54,460 bases of DNA from Firmicutes bacterium CAG:475 (GCA_000434435.1 FR895563.1:1-54460), one strand, 5' to 3'; counted from the stretch's first letter, positions 16,803 to 25,282 are shown. The notes: generated by a model from the letters alone, not told the origin. Translations and numbers: made by a program.

Positions 16803-16949
16803 ATGAACAAAAAAGTCGTTTTGGGCAAATCAAATTCTTTCTCTTCTGCTTTCTCGGCAGTTTCTTTTGCGCGCGCTTCTCGATTTTTCGAGGGCGGATA
16901 CTACTATTATTATTTTAGCGGTAGGGATACTTTTGGCAAAGGACGCTGA
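16803..16949 (+). CDS. Leader peptide of the aromatic operon (Tyr/Phe-rich)
   Basis: A 48-residue open frame with 5 consecutive tyrosine codons (TAC TAC TAT TAT TAT, 16899-16913) directly followed by a Phe codon; the product reads GGYYYYYFSG in the middle and has 7 Phe in all. It follows a strong promoter and an AGGAGG ribosome binding site, though the 14-nt spacing is long. It lies immediately upstream of an intrinsic terminator and then pheA. It is best explained as an attenuation sensor: ribosomes stalling at the Tyr codons when tyrosyl-tRNA is scarce would change downstream RNA folding. The peptide itself probably has no function. Confidence 0.75.
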   Translation: MNKKVVLGKSNSFSSAFSAVSFARASRFFEGGYYYYYFSGRDTFGKGR

Positions 16950-17006
16950 CGGCTGATATTTCGGATATACGGAAAAAAGCGATTCCTTTGCGGAGTCGCT
17001 TTTTTT
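16863..17006 (+). promoter_or_regulatory. Transcription attenuator: competing hairpins and terminator
   Basis: Four segments can be paired by eye. Segment 1 (16863-16870, TCTTTTGC) pairs with segment 2 (16936-16943, GCAAAGGA). Segment 2 (16936-16946) pairs with segment 3 (16979-16991) through 8+3 bp with a 2-nt bulge. Segment 3 (GCGATTCC, 16979-16986) pairs with segment 4 (GGAGTCGC, 16992-16999, one G-U), flanked by A6 and T7 tracts (terminator 16973-17006). Segment 2 coincides with the last leader codons. A ribosome stalled at the Tyr run (edge near 16925) leaves segment 2 free to form the antiterminator. A ribosome reaching the stop codon at 16949 covers it, and the terminator forms. Confidence 0.75.
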
Positions 17007-17143
17007 GACGATTGAGTGAATTTTGGACAAATGTGATTGTTTTTCAAAAAATTCGCTCAGAATATTTGAAAAATCGGACGTATTGCAAAAAAATAGGTGG
17101 ATTTATAATCATAATTGATTATAATGGATGCAAAGAGGTAGTT
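17007..17143 (+). promoter_or_regulatory. Leader between attenuator and pheA, with stem-loop and palindrome
   Basis: GAGTGAATTTT (about 17013-17023) can pair with the AAAATTCGCTC region (about 17048-17058) to form an 11-bp stem without a following T tract. Just before pheA, ATAATCA-TAAT-TGATTAT (within 17104-17123) is a 7-4-7 palindrome overlapping a TATAAT-like box, with a weak TTGCAA 15 bp upstream. It could be a secondary promoter with an operator. Pattern evidence only. Confidence 0.3.
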
Positions 17144-18244
17144 ATGCAAGACATCAAAGAATCGAGAAAAATCATCAACGAAGTGGACGAGCAAATGGCG
17201 CGCCTGTTTGAACAACGCATGCAAGCGTGCGAGCAAATCGCTCTCTACAAAAAGGAAAACGGATTGAGCGTGCGCGACAGCGAGAGGGAAGAACAAGTTG
17301 TCGCAAACAACGCAAAACTCATTCAAAATCCCGCGCTCGTGCCCTATTACAAGGACTTTATTCGCTCGACTATGGACGTGTCTTGTCACTATCAAGCGTC
17401 GTTTATGCGCAAAATGAGAGTTGCGTATTGCGGAACGGCAGGCGCGTTTGCACACATTGCGGCAAAAAGGATGTATCCCGACGCCGAATATATCGCTTTT
17501 TCAAACTTTCAGGACGCGTACGACGCCACGCAAAAAGGAGATTGCGATTGCTCTGTGCTTCCGCTCGAAAACAGCTATGCCGGCGAAGTGGGCGAAGTGA
17601 TGGATTTAATTTTTTCGGGCGACCTTCACGTCAATCAAGTCGTCGACGTTGCGATCGCGCACAATCTCATCGCAAAAGCAGGGGCGCAAATCGAGGATAT
17701 AAAAATCGTTGTGAGCCATCCGCAAGCACTTGCGCAATGCGAAGAGTATATCAAAAAACACGGATTTGAAACGAGAGCATACTCCAACACCGCTCTTGCC
17801 GCAAAATACGTTGCAGAGGCGCAAGACGCATCGGTTGCTGCGCTTGCGTCGGATGAAACGGCAAGGATTTTCTCGCTTTCGATCGTGCAATCGCACGTCA
17901 ACGACAATCCAAACAACACCACTCGTTTCGCGGCGTTTTCAAGAGCGGAGAACGTACCCGTGTCCATAGGCAAGAGAGAGGACGAAAACTTCATTTTGGC
18001 ATTTACCGTGCAGAACGAATCGGGCGCGCTTGCAAGTGCGCTCAACATAATCGGCGCGCACAACTTCAACATGCGCACTCTACGCTCGCGCCCGATGAAA
18101 GATCTTCAATGGAACTATTATTTCTATATCGAGGCGGAGGGAAACGTTCGCACCGAAAACGGCAGAGATATGCTTCAGGAGCTTTCCGCGCTCTGTGCAA
18201 AACTCAAACTCGTGGGTAGCTACTTTGCCGACAACGTGAGGTAA
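17144..18244 (+). CDS. pheA: Bifunctional chorismate mutase/prephenate dehydratase (P-protein)
   Basis: A 366-residue enzyme that converts chorismate to prephenate and then phenylpyruvate, the committed route to phenylalanine. Domains: AroQ-type chorismate mutase (about 1-85), prephenate dehydratase (about 95-275) with the catalytic TTRF at 259-262, and a C-terminal ACT domain (about 285-360) that normally binds phenylalanine for feedback inhibition (ESGALASALNIIG and a LRSRPM variant of the ESRP motif). ATG 17144 is chosen over upstream in-frame starts because it has an AGAGG ribosome binding site and matches the expected chorismate mutase N-terminus. It is the first structural gene behind the Tyr-codon attenuator; aroB starts 2 nt after its stop. 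Confidence 0.93.
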   Translation: MQDIKESRKIINEVDEQMARLFEQRMQACEQIALYKKENGLSVRDSEREEQVVANNAKLIQNPALVPYYKDFIRSTMDVSCHYQASFMRKMRVAYCGTAGAFAHIAAKRMYPDAEYIAFSNFQDAYDATQKGDCDCSVLPLENSYAGEVGEVMDLIFSGDLHVNQVVDVAIAHNLIAKAGAQIEDIKIVVSHPQALAQCEEYIKKHGFETRAYSNTALAAKYVAEAQDASVAALASDETARIFSLSIVQSHVNDNPNNTTRFAAFSRAENVPVSIGKREDENFILAFTVQNESGALASALNIIGAHNFNMRTLRSRPMKDLQWNYYFYIEAEGNVRTENGRDMLQELSALCAKLKLVGSYFADNVR

Positions 18245-18246
18245 TT

Positions 18247-19248
18247 ATGATTTTGAAACGCAACGCAAAATGCCCCTACGATATAGTCGTTGACAGAGGA
18301 TTGCTCCAAAACATCGGGCAATTGCTCGACCTTGACAGAAAAGCGCTTCTTCTCACCGACGACGGCGTGCCGGAAGAGTATGCCCTCGTTGTTGAAAAAG
18401 CGTGCAAGAATTGTGTTACGGTGCGCTTAAAACAAGGCGAAGCGAGCAAAAATTTCGACAACTTCAAGTATATTTTGAGCGTAATGCTCCAAAACGGTTT
18501 TACGCGCAAAGACTGCGTTGTGGCACTCGGCGGCGGAGTTGTGGGGGATTTGGCGGGATTTGTCGCGTCGTGCTATATGCGCGGAGTTGATTTTTACAAT
18601 ATTCCCACCACGCTTTTGTCCCAGCTCGACTCGTCCATAGGCGGAAAAACCGCAATAGATTTCGAGGGAGTAAAGAACGTCGTGGGCAGTTTTTATCAGC
18701 CTGCAAAAGTGATTATCGACCTCGATACGCTCAAAACTCTTGACGACAGGCAGTTGCACGCAGGGCTTGTCGAGGGTATAAAAATGGCTCTCACGTCAAA
18801 CGGAAAACTGTTTGAATTTATCGAGCAAAGCGATGATTTGCAAAGGGATTTGCTCTGCATAGTGCAAAGTTCGCTCATCATAAAACGCGACGTGGTGGAG
18901 AAAGATCCGAAAGAGCAAGGGCTTCGCAAAGTGCTCAACTTCGGTCATACCCTCGGACATGCAATCGAAAGCGCGCAAGGCGGAAAACTTCTTCACGGCG
19001 AGTGCGTGGGCATAGGTATGCTGCCGATGTGTTCTCAAAAAGTGCGACAAAGACTTGTCAAAGTGCTTGAAAAATACGATTTGCCAACAAGCGCAAATTG
19101 CGATAAGGCGGAACTTTTGAGGCTTATGTCGCACGACAAAAAATCCGAAGGCGACAAAATTTGCGCTGTCGTGGTAGACGCTCCGGGTTCGTTCAGATTT
19201 GTGGAAACGACGGCAAAAGAAATTCTTGAAAGAGAGGAAAATTTATGA
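18247..19248 (+). CDS. aroB: 3-dehydroquinate synthase
   Basis: A 333-residue cytoplasmic enzyme that cyclises DAHP to 3-dehydroquinate, the second shikimate step. NAD-binding and metal-site motifs are present: ALGGGVVGDLAGF, the PTTLLSQLDSSIGGKTA stretch, EGIKMA, and NFGHTLGHAIE, which contributes zinc-binding histidines. The length is slightly short but complete. It starts 2 nt after pheA with a GAGG ribosome binding site inside pheA's end and overlaps aroC by 4 nt, so it is translationally coupled on both sides. Confidence 0.95.
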   Translation: MILKRNAKCPYDIVVDRGLLQNIGQLLDLDRKALLLTDDGVPEEYALVVEKACKNCVTVRLKQGEASKNFDNFKYILSVMLQNGFTRKDCVVALGGGVVGDLAGFVASCYMRGVDFYNIPTTLLSQLDSSIGGKTAIDFEGVKNVVGSFYQPAKVIIDLDTLKTLDDRQLHAGLVEGIKMALTSNGKLFEFIEQSDDLQRDLLCIVQSSLIIKRDVVEKDPKEQGLRKVLNFGHTLGHAIESAQGGKLLHGECVGIGMLPMCSQKVRQRLVKVLEKYDLPTSANCDKAELLRLMSHDKKSEGDKICAVVVDAPGSFRFVETTAKEILEREENL

Positions 19249-20339
19249 AAAACACGTTTGGACAAAGCATATCTCTCACCGTGTTCGGCGAAAGCCACGG
19301 CGCAGGCGTGGGTGTTGTTCTCGACGGACTTTGTTCGGGACTCGACGTAAACGACGCAAGCATAAAAACCGCGCTTTCTCGTCGCGCGCCCTCTACGTCA
19401 ACGGACACCGCAAGACGAGAAAGAGACGCGTATCAAATCCTCTCGGGCGTGTTCAACGGCAAGACCACGGGCACTCCGATTTGCATTTTCATACCCAACG
19501 AAAACACCGACAGCAAGGCTTACGAGTACGGAATCGCACGACCCTCTCACGCAGATTACGCTGCGTTTTGCAAGTACGGCGGATATGAAGATTATAGAGG
19601 CGGAGGACATTTTTCGGGACGCGTTACGGCAGGTATAGTCGCCACGGGAGCAATCTTGAAAGATGCTTTGAAAGGGCTCGGAATTTCAATCGGCACGCAT
19701 ATCCTCGAATGTGCAAACGTGCGCGATAACGAGTTTAACGATATACAAAACGAGGTTTTAAGTCTTGATTGTGAAAAATTCCCCGTTTTGAACGAAGATA
19801 AAGGAAAGCAAATGATTGCGAAAATCGAGGATGCAAAAGCAAATCTCGACAGCGTGGGAGGAATCACTCAAACGGCAATCGTAGGTTTGCCGGCAGGGGT
19901 TGGCGAGCCTATGTTCGACAGCGTGGAAGGCATGCTTTCGCACGCTATGTTCGCAATAGGCGCAGTCAAAGGTATAGAGTTCGGCAAAGGCTTCGAACTC
20001 GGCAAAATGCTAGGTTCTTCCGCAAACGACGCTTTCGTCATCGAGGACGGAAAAGTTAAGACTTCAACCAACAACAACGGCGGCATAAACGGCGGCATCA
20101 CAAACGGTATGCCCGTGCTTTTCAATTTGGCAATCAAGCCTACGCCGTCAATCGCACAAAAGCAAAATACGGTTGACTTCATAAACGGAAAGCAAACCGA
20201 AATCGAAATCGTCGGCAGACACGACCCGGCAATCGTCAGACGAATTTGCCCCGTCGTCGACAGCGTGAGCGCGCTTGTGGTGTGCGACCTTCTTGCTCAA
20301 AGATACGGCACGGACGTTTTCAAAAAGGGTATAAAATAA
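19245..20339 (+). CDS. aroC: Chorismate synthase
   Basis: A 364-residue FMN-dependent enzyme that forms chorismate from EPSP, the last step of the shared pathway. Diagnostic segments are GESHGAGVG near the N-terminus, SRRAPSTSTD, the GGGHFSGRVTAGIV stretch, NNNGGINGGITNG, and the GRHDPAIVRR motif near the C-terminus. Chorismate synthase needs reduced FMN, which suits an anaerobe. The start overlaps the aroB stop (ATGA-type), with AGAGGAAAA as ribosome binding site. It overlaps the next gene by one base. Confidence 0.96.
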   Translation: MKNTFGQSISLTVFGESHGAGVGVVLDGLCSGLDVNDASIKTALSRRAPSTSTDTARRERDAYQILSGVFNGKTTGTPICIFIPNENTDSKAYEYGIARPSHADYAAFCKYGGYEDYRGGGHFSGRVTAGIVATGAILKDALKGLGISIGTHILECANVRDNEFNDIQNEVLSLDCEKFPVLNEDKGKQMIAKIEDAKANLDSVGGITQTAIVGLPAGVGEPMFDSVEGMLSHAMFAIGAVKGIEFGKGFELGKMLGSSANDAFVIEDGKVKTSTNNNGGINGGITNGMPVLFNLAIKPTPSIAQKQNTVDFINGKQTEIEIVGRHDPAIVRRICPVVDSVSALVVCDLLAQRYGTDVFKKGIK

Positions 20340-21583
20340 TGAAGTACGGACTTATCGGCGAAAAACTTGCGCACAGCTATTCGTGCGAAATCCACGCGCT
20401 CATTGCGGATTACGAGTACGAGCTTAAACCGCTTGCCAAAGACGAGGTTGGCGAGTTTTTGAAGCGTAAAGATTTTTGTGCGATAAACGTAACGATACCC
20501 TACAAGGAAACCGTCATACCCTATCTCGACGTTATATCCGAGGAAGCAAGGTCAATCGGCGCGGTCAATACGATTGTCAACAAAAACGGAAAACTTTTCG
20601 GCTACAACACCGATTTTTACGGAATAAAAGCTCTTACGGAAAAGGCAGGCGTTGAAATTGCGGACAAAAACGTGCTTATTCTCGGCACTGGCGGCACGGC
20701 AAAGACGGCAAGCGCGGTTATGCGTACGCTGGGCGCAAAGAGCGTTGTAAAAGTGTCGCGTACAAAAAAGGACGACGCTATCGATTACGAAGAGGCAAAA
20801 ACGAAAAAAGACACGCAAGTGATTTTCAACGCAACCCCCGCGGGCATGTACCCGAGCGACGAGGGTTGCCCGATTGATTTAAGCGTGTTCGACAATCTCG
20901 AAGGCGTGCTCGACGCAATATATCATCCCCTATGCACCAATCTCGTTTTGCAAGCGAGAGAGAAGGGCGCAAAGGCTCTCGGCGGACTTTATATGCTCGT
21001 TGCGCAGGCGGTGTACGCATCGAGGCTGTTCCTCTCAAAAAGCATTGACGACTTAGATAAATACGAAATAGACGATACTTACGAGAAGATTTTGGCGCAA
21101 AAGCAAAACGTCGTGCTTGTGGGTATGCCGTCGTCGGGAAAATCAACAATCGGCAAGCGAGTTGCAAAAATGCTGGGCAGAGAATTTGTCGACACCGACG
21201 ATGAAATCGTCAAAAAAATAAATATGCCCATTGCCGAGTTTTTTGCCAAATACGGCGAGGCGGAGTTCAGAAAAATCGAGAGCGAAATCGTTTGCGAAAT
21301 CTCGAAGAGAAGCGCAATCGTCGTCGCAACCGGCGGCGGCGTAGTGCTTGACAAAAACAACGTGTCCGCACTAAGACGCAACGGCAAAATCGTGTTTTTG
21401 AACAGAAGCGTACAAAATCTCGTAGCGACAAAGTCAAGACCGCTTTCGTCAAACGCGAAAGACTTGAAAAATATGTTTGAACAACGCTATCCGATATACA
21501 AAGCGAGCGCGGATATAGAGATAAACAACGACGAAACCGTCGATATCGCCGTGCGCGAAATCGCAAAGGAGTTTGAAAAATGA
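20339..21583 (+). CDS. aroE-aroK: Shikimate dehydrogenase-shikimate kinase fusion
   Basis: A 414-residue two-domain protein. Residues about 1-250 are shikimate dehydrogenase (GEKLAHSYS substrate-binding start, NVTIPYK with the catalytic Lys, the LGTGGTAKTA dinucleotide motif, GLYMLVAQA). Residues about 258-414 are shikimate kinase with a Walker A at 262-270 (GMPSSGKST), DTDDEIV and ATGGGVV. The fusion reduces 3-dehydroshikimate and then phosphorylates the product. No separate aroK is seen in the operon, consistent with the fusion replacing it. ATG 20339 overlaps the aroC stop by one base; an upstream in-frame extension would lie inside aroC and add nothing recognisable. It overlaps aroQ by 4 nt. 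Confidence 0.93.
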   Translation: MKYGLIGEKLAHSYSCEIHALIADYEYELKPLAKDEVGEFLKRKDFCAINVTIPYKETVIPYLDVISEEARSIGAVNTIVNKNGKLFGYNTDFYGIKALTEKAGVEIADKNVLILGTGGTAKTASAVMRTLGAKSVVKVSRTKKDDAIDYEEAKTKKDTQVIFNATPAGMYPSDEGCPIDLSVFDNLEGVLDAIYHPLCTNLVLQAREKGAKALGGLYMLVAQAVYASRLFLSKSIDDLDKYEIDDTYEKILAQKQNVVLVGMPSSGKSTIGKRVAKMLGREFVDTDDEIVKKINMPIAEFFAKYGEAEFRKIESEIVCEISKRSAIVVATGGGVVLDKNNVSALRRNGKIVFLNRSVQNLVATKSRPLSSNAKDLKNMFEQRYPIYKASADIEINNDETVDIAVREIAKEFEK

Positions 21584-22014
21584 AAATTTTGGTGCTGAAC
21601 GGACCCAATATAAATATGCTGGGAATACGCGAGCCGCAAATTTACGGCAATCGCACATACAGCGACCTTGTACGGACAATAAAGAATTACTGTGACGAAA
21701 AGGATATAACGGTCGAGTTTTTTCAATCCAACCACGAAGGCGCGCTCATCGACAAAATTCAGGACGCTTACTTTTCAAAGACGGACGGCATCGTGATAAA
21801 TCCGGCAGGCTACACACACACGAGCGTTGCGATTGCCGACGCATTGAAGGGCGTGGATATTCCGTTTGTCGAAGTGCATATCTCGAAAGTCGACGAAAGA
21901 GAGGATTTTCGCAAAATAAGTTTTGTGAGAAATTACGCAACCAAAACGATTTCGGGCAAAGGTTTCGAGGGGTATATCGAGGCGATAGATACGCTTGCAA
22001 ACCTCAAAAAGTGA
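21580..22014 (+). CDS. aroQ: Type II 3-dehydroquinate dehydratase
   Basis: A 144-residue enzyme that dehydrates 3-dehydroquinate. It has the type II signatures LNGPNINMLGIREPQIYG (with the catalytic tyrosine), QSNHEGALID, NPAGYTHTSVAI and EVHISKV. These enzymes form dodecamers in the cytoplasm. It overlaps aroE-aroK by 4 nt. A 131-bp A-rich gap separates it from aroA, the only sizeable gap in the operon. Confidence 0.95.
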   Translation: MKILVLNGPNINMLGIREPQIYGNRTYSDLVRTIKNYCDEKDITVEFFQSNHEGALIDKIQDAYFSKTDGIVINPAGYTHTSVAIADALKGVDIPFVEVHISKVDEREDFRKISFVRNYATKTISGKGFEGYIEAIDTLANLKK

Positions 22015-22145
22015 GTGAACAAGCATAGAAAACGGCAAAAACATAAGCGTAAAAAGCATGCGAAACACGCAGAAAATCGTATAAAATAACATTCAAAAAC
22101 TGCGAAAAATAATACGCGAAATAAACGGCATAAAAAACAATAGAA
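22015..22145 (+). other. A-rich gap with a very basic 24-codon open frame
   Basis: A GTG directly after the aroQ stop opens a short frame (22015-22089) that is more than half Lys/Arg/His. The rest of the gap reads the same way in the same frame because the strand is purine-rich. There is no ribosome binding site of its own, so it is more likely low-complexity spacer than a gene. Confidence 0.2.
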
Positions 22146-23396
22146 ATGAGAGTTAAAATCGAAAAATCCAAAGCGGTCGGCACAGCCGTCGCGCCACCGT
22201 CGAAAAGCATTGCGCACAGACTTTTGATTGCGTGCGCCTTGGCAAGCGGAAAAAGCGAAGTGAAGGGCATCTCGGACAGCGAAGATATGCTTGCCACTTT
22301 GGATTGTATAAAAGCTCTCGGAGTCGACGCACAAAAGGACGGCGACGTCGTGAGAATACGCGCAAATGCAAAAGCAAAAAATTGCGAGTGCGAGAGTAGC
22401 GTTTTCAACGATACGAAAAGCGTAAACAATAAGGTGATTTTCGATTGCCGAGAGAGCGGAAGCACGTTGAGATTCTTTATTCCCGTAGCAAGCGTTTTTT
22501 GTGACGAGTGCGAGTTTGTAGGCTCGAAAAGATTGCTCGAAAGAGGTGTGGGAATTTATGAAAAAACGCTGGGTGAAAACGGCGTGAGCGTGCAATCTCA
22601 AAAGGACGAAATCGTCGTGTCGGGCAGGCTTAAAAGCGGCACGTACACGCTTGACGGAAACGTGAGCAGTCAATACGTTTCCGGGCTTATGTTTGCGCTT
22701 CCGCTGCTTGACGGGGACAGCAAAATAATCGTGCGAGAACCCGTTGAAAGTCGGGCGTATATCGACCTTACGACAGACGTTTTGAAAAAGGTCGGAATCG
22801 AGATTGTCGAAGAGCAAAAAAACGTGTTTTCGATAAAAGGCAATCAAAAATACACATGCGGACAATATGCCGTCGAGGGCGATTGGTCAAACGGCGCGAT
22901 GTTGCTTGCGCTTGGCGAAATCGGCGGAAGAGTGGACGTTGTAGGACTTGACGAAAACAGCGTGCAAGGGGACAAAATTTGCAAAGATATTTTCAAAAAA
23001 CTCGACGATAAAAACGTTGTTGTCGATCTTGCGAATTGCCCCGATTTAGCACCGATTGCGTTTGTCGCGGCGGCGGTGAAAAACGGCGCGACTTTTACGG
23101 GAACAAGGCGTTTGAGAATAAAAGAAAGCGACAGAGCGACGGCTATGGCGCAAGAACTTGCAAAATTCGGAATTGTCGTAGATGTGCATGAAAACGACGT
23201 TGTCGTGCACAAAAACGATATAAAAACACCGTGTTGTGACATTTGCGGACACAACGACCATAGAATCGTTATGGCGTGCAGCGTGCTTTTGAGCATGACG
23301 GGCGGATATATAGACGGCGCGGAAGCGGTGAAAAAAAGCTTCCCGAATTTCTTTAATACCATAGGCAGACTCGGAGTGAAATATGAAGTTGAATAA
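22146..23396 (+). CDS. aroA: 3-phosphoshikimate 1-carboxyvinyltransferase (EPSP synthase)
   Basis: A 416-residue enzyme joining shikimate-3-phosphate and PEP. Recognisable motifs are APPSKSIAHR near the N-terminus, GSTLRFF, GDWSNGAMLLA, the RIKESDRATAMAQEL stretch and HNDHRIVMA. The start has no good ribosome binding site (AACAATAGAA upstream), so translation may rely on the A-rich leader. The 3' end overlaps tyrA by 14 nt. Confidence 0.95.
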   Translation: MRVKIEKSKAVGTAVAPPSKSIAHRLLIACALASGKSEVKGISDSEDMLATLDCIKALGVDAQKDGDVVRIRANAKAKNCECESSVFNDTKSVNNKVIFDCRESGSTLRFFIPVASVFCDECEFVGSKRLLERGVGIYEKTLGENGVSVQSQKDEIVVSGRLKSGTYTLDGNVSSQYVSGLMFALPLLDGDSKIIVREPVESRAYIDLTTDVLKKVGIEIVEEQKNVFSIKGNQKYTCGQYAVEGDWSNGAMLLALGEIGGRVDVVGLDENSVQGDKICKDIFKKLDDKNVVVDLANCPDLAPIAFVAAAVKNGATFTGTRRLRIKESDRATAMAQELAKFGIVVDVHENDVVVHKNDIKTPCCDICGHNDHRIVMACSVLLSMTGGYIDGAEAVKKSFPNFFNTIGRLGVKYEVE

Positions 23397-24252
23397 GGAT
23401 ATGAAAATTCTCATAGTCGGGCTCGGTCTTATCGGCGGAAGCTATGCCGAAGCTCTTTCGAAAAAGGGCTATGAAGTGGGGGCTATCGACCAAAAACAAG
23501 AAGCTATCGACTTTGCTTTGCACAAGGGATATATCGCAAGCGGAAAGACGAGCGTCGACAAAGACTACGTAGGAAAATTCGATATAGTCGTGTTTGCGCT
23601 TTATCCGCATGCGTTTGTCGAATGGATTGAAAAATATCAAAACTGCTTGAAATCGGGCGCGATTGTAACCGACGTTACGGGCGTAAAAGGCGGCGTCGTG
23701 TGCGACGTGCAAAACGCGTTGCGCAAGGACGTGGAGTTTATTGCCGCGCATCCCATGGCGGGAAGAGAATGTTCGGGCGTAGAGAACGCGAAAGCGGAGA
23801 TTTTCGAGGGCGCGAATTACATCGTCGTTCCCACCGAGAGAAACACGCAAGAGGCAATCGAATTGTGCAAGGATTTGGGCAGAGAACTGGGCTTTAAACA
23901 TATAAGCGAACTGTCCGTCAAACAGCACGACGAAACGGTGGGATTTCTGTCCCATCTGACGCACTGCATCGCCGTATCGCTGATGGTGTGCAAGGAGAGC
24001 GGACATCTTGCCGATTATACGGGGGATTCCTTCCGCGATCTCACCCGTATCGCAAAGATAAACGACGAGATGTGGAGCGAGCTGTTTCTTTTAAACAAAG
24101 ACGAAATCGTCGAACAAATGAACCTTTTCGAGCAGCATTTCGGCAAGCTCAAAGAGTGTATTCAAAACGACGACAGAGAAGGCATTCGAGAGATGATGCG
24201 CCTTTCGACAAAGCGTCGCAAGGTTTTCGATAAATGCAACGAGGAGAATTAA
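23383..24252 (+). CDS. tyrA: Prephenate dehydrogenase
   Basis: A 289-residue NAD(P)-dependent enzyme that converts prephenate to 4-hydroxyphenylpyruvate for tyrosine. The Rossmann motif is GLGLIGGSYA, and HPMAGRECSG contains a conserved catalytic-region histidine. There is no ACT or chorismate mutase domain, so the mutase activity must come from pheA. The start at 23383 has GGAG upstream; a second ATG at 23401, closer to the Rossmann fold, also has an AAGGAT motif and could be used. It overlaps aroA by 14 nt; aroF begins one base after its stop. Confidence 0.93.
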   Translation: MKLNKDMKILIVGLGLIGGSYAEALSKKGYEVGAIDQKQEAIDFALHKGYIASGKTSVDKDYVGKFDIVVFALYPHAFVEWIEKYQNCLKSGAIVTDVTGVKGGVVCDVQNALRKDVEFIAAHPMAGRECSGVENAKAEIFEGANYIVVPTERNTQEAIELCKDLGRELGFKHISELSVKQHDETVGFLSHLTHCIAVSLMVCKESGHLADYTGDSFRDLTRIAKINDEMWSELFLLNKDEIVEQMNLFEQHFGKLKECIQNDDREGIREMMRLSTKRRKVFDKCNEEN

Positions 24253-24253
24253 A

Positions 24254-25282
24254 ATGAATTTGGAATTCAAAAGAAAACTGCCCACATTGCAAGAGATAAA
24301 GGCAATGTATCCCATAGACGAACAACTCGCGTCGCAAAAAAAAGCGAGAGACGTCGCACTCAAAGACATTTTCGAGGGAAAGGACGACAGACTTGTTTTG
24401 GTGATAGGCCCTTGTTCGGCGGACAGAGAGGACGCCGTTCTGGACTATATTTCGCGGCTTCGCGACGTGCAAGAGAAGGTGAAGGACAAAATCTTTATCG
24501 TTCCGCGTATATATACCAACAAGCCGCGTACCACGGGCGACGGCTACAAGGGTATGTTGCATCAACCCGATCCGCATGCAAGCGAAAACATGCTAAAAGG
24601 GCTTATCGCAATCCGCAAACTGCATATAAAAGCGTTGCGTGAAACGGGCTTTTCCTGCGCGGACGAGATGCTTTATCCCGAAAACCACCTTTATTTGTCC
24701 GACGTGCTGTGCTACGTCGCGGTGGGCGCAAGGTCGGTTGAAAACCAATTCCATCGCCTCACCGCAAGCGGGTTAGATATTCCCGTGGGCATGAAAAACC
24801 CAACCAGCGGCGATTTGTCCGTCATGATGAATTCAATCCGCGCCGCACAACATCCGCATACGTTTGTTTATTCGGGCTGGGAAGTCAACTCAAAAGGCAA
24901 TCCGCTTGCTCACGCAATATTGAGAGGCTCGGTGGACAAAAACGGACAGACGATCCCCAACTATCATTACGAGGACTTGCGCAAACTTGCCGATTTGTAC
25001 GCGCAAAGCGGTCTTGAAAATCCTGCCGTCATCGTGGATACCAATCATTCAAACTCAGCAAAAAGATTTTTCGAGCAACCTCGTATCGCAAAAGAAGTGT
25101 TGCACAGCATGCGCCAATCGCAAGATATAAACGCAATCGTCAAAGGGCTTATGATAGAGTCCTACATCGAAGAAGGCGCGCAATCTTCCGACGGCGGCGT
25201 GTACGGCAAATCCATCACCGATCCGTGCCTTGGCTGGCAAGACACCGAACGACTGATTCTGGAATTGGCAGATCAGCTTTGA
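24254..25282 (+). CDS. aroF: 3-deoxy-7-phosphoheptulonate (DAHP) synthase, class I
   Basis: A 342-residue enzyme that condenses PEP and erythrose-4-phosphate, the entry step of the pathway. It is of the AroF/G/H type, with VIGPCSADRED (metal-binding cysteine), YTNKPRTTGDGYKG, GARSVENQ, GMKNPTSGD and VDTNHSNS. AroF/G/H-type enzymes are usually feedback-inhibited by one aromatic amino acid; which one cannot be judged here. It is last in the operon, 1 nt after tyrA, and followed by a strong terminator. The entry enzyme is thus under the same Tyr-responsive attenuator as the branch enzymes. The symbol aroF is by family; aroG or aroH would be equally valid. Confidence 0.93.
   Translation: MNLEFKRKLPTLQEIKAMYPIDEQLASQKKARDVALKDIFEGKDDRLVLVIGPCSADREDAVLDYISRLRDVQEKVKDKIFIVPRIYTNKPRTTGDGYKGMLHQPDPHASENMLKGLIAIRKLHIKALRETGFSCADEMLYPENHLYLSDVLCYVAVGARSVENQFHRLTASGLDIPVGMKNPTSGDLSVMMNSIRAAQHPHTFVYSGWEVNSKGNPLAHAILRGSVDKNGQTIPNYHYEDLRKLADLYAQSGLENPAVIVDTNHSNSAKRFFEQPRIAKEVLHSMRQSQDINAIVKGLMIESYIEEGAQSSDGGVYGKSITDPCLGWQDTERLILELADQL

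Noticed and set aside
16770..17143. T-box riboswitch upstream of pheA
   Set aside because: No T-box sequence or specifier-loop layout was found, and the coding leader with a Tyr run explains the region better.
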